DNA of 17,993 nucleotides from RGIG995 sp045543655 (GTDB taxonomy: Bacteria; Bacillota; Clostridia; Oscillospirales; UBA644). Positions 15,701 to 17,993 of this stretch are shown piece by piece. A program made the position numbers and the translations under genes. The stretch lies in NCBI GenBank assembly GCA_045543655.1, contig JAZPXN010000010.1:1-17993 (forward strand). The letters run 5' to 3'. The notes beneath the pieces were generated by a model. That model was not told where the DNA came from. It saw nothing but the letters and a program-made list of their open reading frames with translations, and ran no database searches. Positions within the stretch are counted from its first letter, which is position 1. Each line of letters starts with the position of its first letter.

Positions 15701-16154
15701 GGTCAGCCTCCGTTGAAATCTCCCCGTCAGCCCCGTCGGGCAGGGCATCCCCCGCCTTCCACGCCATACAGCGCTGAAGCCCCCGACCGGGTCGGTGGAG
15801 CATCTCGTTGAGCAGGGCGTCGGCGGTCAGAATAAAATTCTTCTTTTTCCCGCCCTTCTCCTCCAGCTGAAGCAGGCAACGGGACATATAGAGATTGTCC
15901 AGATAGGGCCGCTCGCCGGGGTGCAGGATCGCATCCCGCAGAAGGGCGCTCCAGACCTCGTAATTCGCCCCGCGCACGTCAAGCATGTACTTGCATTTCA
16001 AAAGCTCCGCAGACAGCTCCTCCCCGGATTGCAGGGCTTTAATCAGCACGAGCAAAAACCGTGCGTCGGTCAAAGACGGACGGCCGGGAACGACCTCGGT
16101 GGCCTCCCGGAACAGCACGCGCAAAATATCGCTGGTATTGACTTGAGAGCTCAT
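12756..16154 (-). CDS. ClpA/B-type AAA+ / pseudo-receiver / FtsH-type M41 metalloprotease fusion
   Basis: This 1132-residue protein joins two unrelated AAA+ machines. Residues 1-185 are helical and perhaps Clp-N-like. Residues 195-480 form a ClpA/B D2-type AAA+ with Walker A GPPGVGKT (234-241), Walker B VVLDEIEKAH (299-308), sensor-1 N345 and the arginine-finger-like SRF at 390-392. Residues about 545-640 look like a response-regulator receiver; D556 fits the phospho-acceptor site, but the conserved Thr and Lys are absent. Residues 698-950 are an FtsH AAA module with Walker A GPPGTGKT (743-750), Walker B FIDEID (800-805) and LDPALVRRFD. The M41 zinc protease follows, with HEAGH at 968-972 and the third ligand likely D1045 in TGAAGD. 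No transmembrane helices are present, unlike true FtsH, so it should be soluble. The FtsH pore-loop aromatic appears to be replaced by L776. AGAGG precedes the ATG. It probably unfolds and degrades regulatory proteins of this operon (inference). Confidence 0.96.
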   Translation of the reverse strand: MSSQVNTSDILRVLFREATEVVPGRPSLTDARFLLVLIKALQSGEELSAELLKCKYMLDVRGANYEVWSALLRDAILHPGERPYLDNLYMSRCLLQLEEKGGKKKNFILTADALLNEMLHRPGRGLQRCMAWKAGDALPDGADGEISTEADPEKALADARFDQLFAREMSRRSDPKWKITELTERVTDLREKLSAKIFGQENAVSVFAEGFFRAELQRMVDPDLRRPASFLFAGPPGVGKTLLAKTVETITGIKCRAFNMSEYADQYAAHEFIGSDGTFKDAKEGLFTQFIKENPRCIVVLDEIEKAHISIIHLFLQILDAGEIRDSNTDETLYLRDVILIFTTNAGRGLYESNESGDFSTVPRKVVLKALQDDVNPTTGQPYFPAAICSRFASGNVVMFNRMDAWNLHRIARENLLRQADRLRSKLGIRISVDPEVYTSLLFAEGGSADARTVGSRAEAFLMEELHELFRLTESELTDCHIRDLESIRISVNTGREKEIDELFHAPEKAGILTFVSDKMARKLPGGEAYELQFVSALSKAKAALKNREFAALLLDPCLGVRDDRRSLNPEDADSEARDLLRYTRIQYPDLPVYLLQADRSLVREEEVSYLRLGVRGVVSFLDGPKAFGEKLTEICRELHLQKSLIRLTRSSKVVSYETDQDLTCGGKEARIRLFDFKLSTALDAEDSESVLGGISRPDVTFDEIIGAEDAKDELKFFVSFLKNPKKTQVAGLRPPKGILLYGPPGTGKTLLAKAMANASDVTFLSAEGNQFLKPLEGQGPEHVREIFRTARKYAPAVLFIDEIDAIGKERRGRDSGSSEEILTAFLTEMDGFRADPSKPVFVLAATNFDVEAGGAKSLDPALVRRFDRRIFVDLPTRADRIRFMKKKIDGHKAVMKISQQGLENLAVRSVGMSLADLDSVFELSLRTALRLGKKKVEDDSLDEAFESYRSGDVRHWDAAQLTRVARHEAGHALMCLLTGETPSYLTVVPRGDHGGYMQHGDQEGKAIYTRKELLDSICISLAGRAAETVCYGPEDGLSTGAAGDLVAATRTAKQILCSFGMEGELAVWDTAVDLKDPAVRTAVNGILSRQLNRAEEEIGRRRAVLDRLVEELLDKNHLTAGEIEEIFRSAR

Positions 16155-16170
16155 TTCGATCCTCTTTCTT

Positions 16171-16196
16171 CCGGCCGGAGCCGGTTATTTTTATTT
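16171..16196 (+). terminator. Short terminator-like hairpin facing the operon
   Basis: On the plus strand CCGGC (16171-16175) and GCCGG (16180-16184) enclose CGGA, and a T-rich run (TTATTTTTATTT) follows. The stem is only 5 bp. No plus-strand gene precedes it, so if it works it would stop antisense transcription coming from the protease gene. Confidence 0.35.
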
Positions 16197-16208
16197 CTTC
16201 CGGAAATG

Positions 16209-16239
16209 GCAAAGCAGCCCCGGAGAAACGGGGCTTTGC
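16209..16239 (-). other. Hairpin between genes 2 and 3
   Basis: GCAAAGCAGCCCCG (16209-16222) pairs with CGGGGCTTTGC (16229-16239) across a 6-nt loop with a 3-nt bulge. It lies in the 109-nt gap between the zinc-motif gene and the protease fusion. No U-run follows in the operon direction, so it is more likely an mRNA processing or stability element than a full terminator. Confidence 0.5.
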
Positions 16240-16263
16240 TCAATCTTCTCTTTTGCGGCGGAT

Positions 16264-16602
16264 TTAACCCTTGTATTCCTTGCCGTTACGGGATTTTACG
16301 ATCTTTTCGGAAAGGGTCTTCGCCTCTTCCTCCGCGGCGGCTTCGGCGATAGCCTCGGCCTCCTCCGGCAAAAGCCCGGCGGCGCCAAGACGCTCCAATT
16401 CTTCGTCGATCAGCTGAAAAGCGCGCACCAGCCGACAGCAATCGGCACATTGATTCATATGGCCGTAAACCCGGGTCGCCAAGGCGATCGCTTCGGGGGT
16501 GACGGAGGTCATAGACACAAAATCCAGAATTTCGTCCACGGTCAGATGATCGGAAAAATCAGTTTCTTTATTTACGTTGTTTACGTTATTTTCAGAACAC
16601 AT
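16264..16602 (-). CDS. Small putative zinc-binding anti-sigma-like protein
   Basis: This 112-residue acidic protein contains HMNQCADC at residues 48-55, which fits the HxxxCxxC signature (H48, C52, C55) of zinc anti-sigma (ZAS/zf-HC2) domains. Helices precede it (TVDEILDFV at 21-29) and follow it, as in that fold. After the motif comes a Glu/Ala-rich helix (about 66-98) and a basic end. There is no membrane segment, so if it is an anti-sigma factor it is cytoplasmic. Known ZAS proteins bind ECF sigma factors and release them on redox or proteolytic signals; here the partner would be the sigma-like protein encoded just upstream, and the protease gene downstream could act on it (inference). The start at 16600-16602 has AAAGGAG at a long 11-nt spacing. 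The N-terminus is Asn/Val repetitive and locally AT-rich. Another zinc-ribbon role is possible. Confidence 0.85.
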   Translation of the reverse strand: MCSENNVNNVNKETDFSDHLTVDEILDFVSMTSVTPEAIALATRVYGHMNQCADCCRLVRAFQLIDEELERLGAAGLLPEEAEAIAEAAAEEEAKTLSEKIVKSRNGKEYKG

Positions 16603-16710
16603 TTTACAACAAACTCCTTTGATCGGCCCTTCCCTTCGTCACGCCGGAGGGATGGGATCGGAAACGGTCAACTCAAAGATCTTTTCAATTTTTTTCTCTT
16701 TCCATTCCGG

Positions 16711-16747
16711 CCCGGGGGACCGCCGCTATTTTTCGGGCGATCCCGGG
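16711..16747 (-). other. Strong GC-rich hairpin between genes 1 and 2
   Basis: In the 159-nt gap after the first gene, two CCCGGG arms (16711-16716 and 16742-16747) continue inward into GGACCGCC and GGCGAT pairs, giving about 12 bp with a 2-nt bulge and an 11-nt loop. No U-run follows in the operon direction, so it is not a standard terminator. It could protect or separate the mRNA of the first gene and set the ratio of sigma-like to zinc-motif protein. Confidence 0.5.
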
Positions 16748-16761
16748 AGTGATCGGAATTT

Positions 16762-17658
16762 TTATTCCTGGGCGGGCGACCCGGGGGTCTTCCCCCCTCC
16801 GGGGGTCCCGTCCGTTTTCTTCTTTTTCTCCGCAGGCAGCTTTTCCACCGCCTCGGGCATGGAGCACCAAAGCCCCTTGTCGATGCGGTTGATCCAGTCG
16901 CTGACCGAAGCGGTGCCGCCCTTTTTCATGAACAGATCCTTGAATTTCATCTGTCCGTAGGGCACGCCCCGGTCGGAGATCTCGACAAGACGTTCTTCGA
17001 TGCGGCTTCTTTGCCGGTCGGAGATCTCCATCCAGGAGATCCTTCCGGCGACGGCGGAGATTTTTTCCCACATCGCGTTCAAGGTGTATTCCGAAAAGGC
17101 CAGCGATACGACCTCGGAGCATTTGGAGGCCTTGTATCTCCCCTGCAGAACGTAAAGCCGGTGAGCCAGCCACGCAAGGGTCTTGTATACGCCCACGTCG
17201 CTGTCCAGCACCCGGCGGAAGCATTCGGCCGCCAACTCCTCGGAGATCACCCGGTCGGAAATATCCCCGTCGGAATCGGGAAGATCGATCTCGTTGCCTT
17301 CCTTGTCGTAAAGGCCGTCCTGGGCGTTCCGCTTCTTGAACCAGGGCGTGATCACCCCGTTCTTCTGGGAATCGACCACCGCGCAGAGCCAGGCGTGATA
17401 TCCGGCAGGATTGAACACCAGCGCGCTTCCGGGGCCACCGGGCAAAAGAAAGCCGTGGGTCCCCTTCAGCACCTTCGCCTCGAAGGCGGTCTGAATGCGG
17501 CACTGCAGGTCGGCGTCGTTGTAGATCTCCTTGGATCCCCACACCTTCTTCCGGGCCTCAAATACCTTATAGGTAATGAGGAACAGGGTGGTAAACTTGG
17601 GGGTTTCCCCCAGAACTTCCTCGACCATCTGGGCGTATTCTTCCGTGGTAAAGTACAT
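16762..17658 (-). CDS. Divergent sigma-factor-like protein, first gene of the operon
   Basis: This 298-residue protein has no family I recognise with certainty. Residues about 45-110 resemble a degraded sigma-70 region 2: an acidic DAD at 48-50, then a YHAWLCAVVDSQKN helix at 87-100 and a basic WFKKR end at 106-110, similar in layout to the core-binding helix of ECF sigma factors. Residues about 138-265 are mostly helical and could stand in for region 4; SDWINRIDKGL near 253-263 would be the last helix. The tail (about 272-298) is Lys/Gly/Pro-rich and probably disordered. The ATG at 17656-17658 is preceded by GGAGG at seven nt spacing and lies about 50 nt below a near-consensus promoter. The next gene carries a zinc anti-sigma motif, which supports the sigma idea by context. 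The alternative is an unrelated helical regulator. The gene is certain; the function is tentative. Confidence 0.85.
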   Translation of the reverse strand: MYFTTEEYAQMVEEVLGETPKFTTLFLITYKVFEARKKVWGSKEIYNDADLQCRIQTAFEAKVLKGTHGFLLPGGPGSALVFNPAGYHAWLCAVVDSQKNGVITPWFKKRNAQDGLYDKEGNEIDLPDSDGDISDRVISEELAAECFRRVLDSDVGVYKTLAWLAHRLYVLQGRYKASKCSEVVSLAFSEYTLNAMWEKISAVAGRISWMEISDRQRSRIEERLVEISDRGVPYGQMKFKDLFMKKGGTASVSDWINRIDKGLWCSMPEAVEKLPAEKKKKTDGTPGGGKTPGSPAQE

Positions 17659-17692
17659 TTTGGACCTCCATCCGTGTTATCTATCCGTTTCG

Positions 17693-17710
17693 TACTAAAC
17701 TATATTAGTA
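17693..17710. promoter_or_regulatory. Operator-like inverted repeat at the transcription start
   Basis: TACTAA and TTAGTA form a perfect 6-bp inverted repeat with a 6-bp spacer, covering the predicted start site of the operon promoter. The position suits a repressor dimer that blocks promoter escape. It is AT-rich and too weak to be a terminator. The bound protein is unknown; candidates in the window are the 298-aa first gene product or the winged-helix-like protein (inference). Confidence 0.6.
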
Positions 17711-17715
17711 GAGAT

Positions 17716-17744
17716 ATTATAGCATAATTTGGAGGAGCCGTCAA
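17716..17744 (-). promoter_or_regulatory. Sigma-A-type promoter of the operon
   Basis: Read on the minus strand, TTGACG (17739-17744) and TATAAT (17716-17721) are separated by exactly 17 bp, and a TGC just before the -10 gives an extended -10. This is the best promoter in the window. Transcription should start near 17709, about 50 nt before the first ATG. I found no comparable promoter inside the operon, so it probably drives all thirteen genes. Confidence 0.9.
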
Positions 17745-17993
17745 GACGCTTTCCCCAAAAAACCGGCAAAATCCGAGATTTTATGCAACTTGCGCAAAAT
17801 CGCGGCAAAAATTATGGACAAAATCACGAGGGCGTTTGGGAGATGATTTTGCAAAAGCCACCGGTCGTGGGAAAAATTCGTTGCAGTCCGGATTCCGCGG
17901 CTCCGGGCTGTTTTTTTGAGGCCTCACACCAAGAAACCCATTGAAAAACGGTTTTTCGCAGGGATTCAAAAAAAAATTTTCCGGGAGGGGGGG
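17745..17993. other. Upstream non-coding region with repeated CAAAATC boxes
   Basis: No credible gene lies here; short readings on both strands lack a ribosome site and recognisable product. CAAAATC occurs at 17767-17773, 17795-17801 and 17819-17825, with an inverted copy (GATTTTG) at 17845-17851; the last two are part of a perfect CAAAATCA/TGATTTTG inverted repeat. These lie upstream of the -35 element and could bind an activator or repressor. The final bases are homopolymer-rich (A and G runs). Confidence 0.5.
17884..17917 (+). terminator. Intrinsic terminator, plus-strand direction
   Basis: CAGTCCGGA (17884-17892) pairs with TCCGGGCTG (17902-17910), 9 bp with one G-U pair, followed directly by seven T. 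It is well formed on the plus strand, yet no plus-strand gene precedes it here. It would block transcription running out of the regulatory region away from the operon, or end a short non-coding RNA. Confidence 0.6.

Noticed and set aside
17729..17969. Short open readings on both strands upstream of the promoter
   Set aside because: No ribosome sites, and one reads through the -35 element and a terminator; no similarity recognised.

Overview
The window looks like accessory chromosomal DNA from an uncultured gut-type Clostridia (Firmicutes, Oscillospiraceae-like). The evidence is strong AGGAGG-type ribosome binding sites, a near-consensus sigma-A promoter, GC-rich coding DNA, and a dense patch of CCTCCCC/GGGGAGG palindromic repeats of the kind I associate with that group. 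The taxonomic assignment is inference. All thirteen genes I accept lie on the minus strand, so the text below runs in transcription order, from high to low coordinates.

The right edge (17659-17993) is non-coding. It holds a TTGACG-17 bp-TATAAT promoter, a perfect inverted repeat at the start site, and scattered CAAAATC boxes. The operon then encodes, in order: (1) a 298-aa protein resembling a divergent sigma factor; (2) a 112-aa protein with an HxxxCxxC zinc anti-sigma motif; (3) a 1132-aa fusion of a ClpA/B-D2-type AAA+ ATPase, a degenerate receiver domain and a soluble FtsH-type AAA-M41 protease; (4) an 850-aa membrane protein with two Rossmann (RCK/TrkA-N-like) segments and a C-terminal RyR motif; (5) a 93-aa stand-alone RyR domain; (6) a protein with a TIR domain at each end; (7) a ClpP peptidase with an intact triad; (8) a Sel1-like/pseudo-AAA+ protein; (9) a VirD4/TraG-type ATPase without membrane segments; (10) a calcineurin-like phosphoesterase; (11) a winged-helix-like protein with a very acidic tail; (12) a Zn-binding SIR2 deacylase; (13) a DnaA-domain-III-like ATPase lacking its lid. 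Genes 7-13 are packed by overlaps or gaps of at most 38 nt. Genes 1-7 are separated by 46-166 nt, with strong hairpins in several gaps.

The left 1.1 kb (1-1125) has no credible gene. It is built from inverted and direct copies of a short palindromic repeat, including two ~200-bp composite copies.

The combination of NAD+-handling domains (two TIR, SIR2), predicted nucleotide/ADP-ribose-type sensors (two RyR), a possible channel, two proteolytic machines and a sigma/anti-sigma-like pair suggests one multi-component stress or conflict (possibly anti-phage) system. A working model is that a trigger activates TIR/SIR2 NAD+ chemistry, RyR domains read the product, and the channel and proteases carry out or reset the response. 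Each domain call rests on visible motifs. The integrated function is inference, and I could not check novelty against databases.
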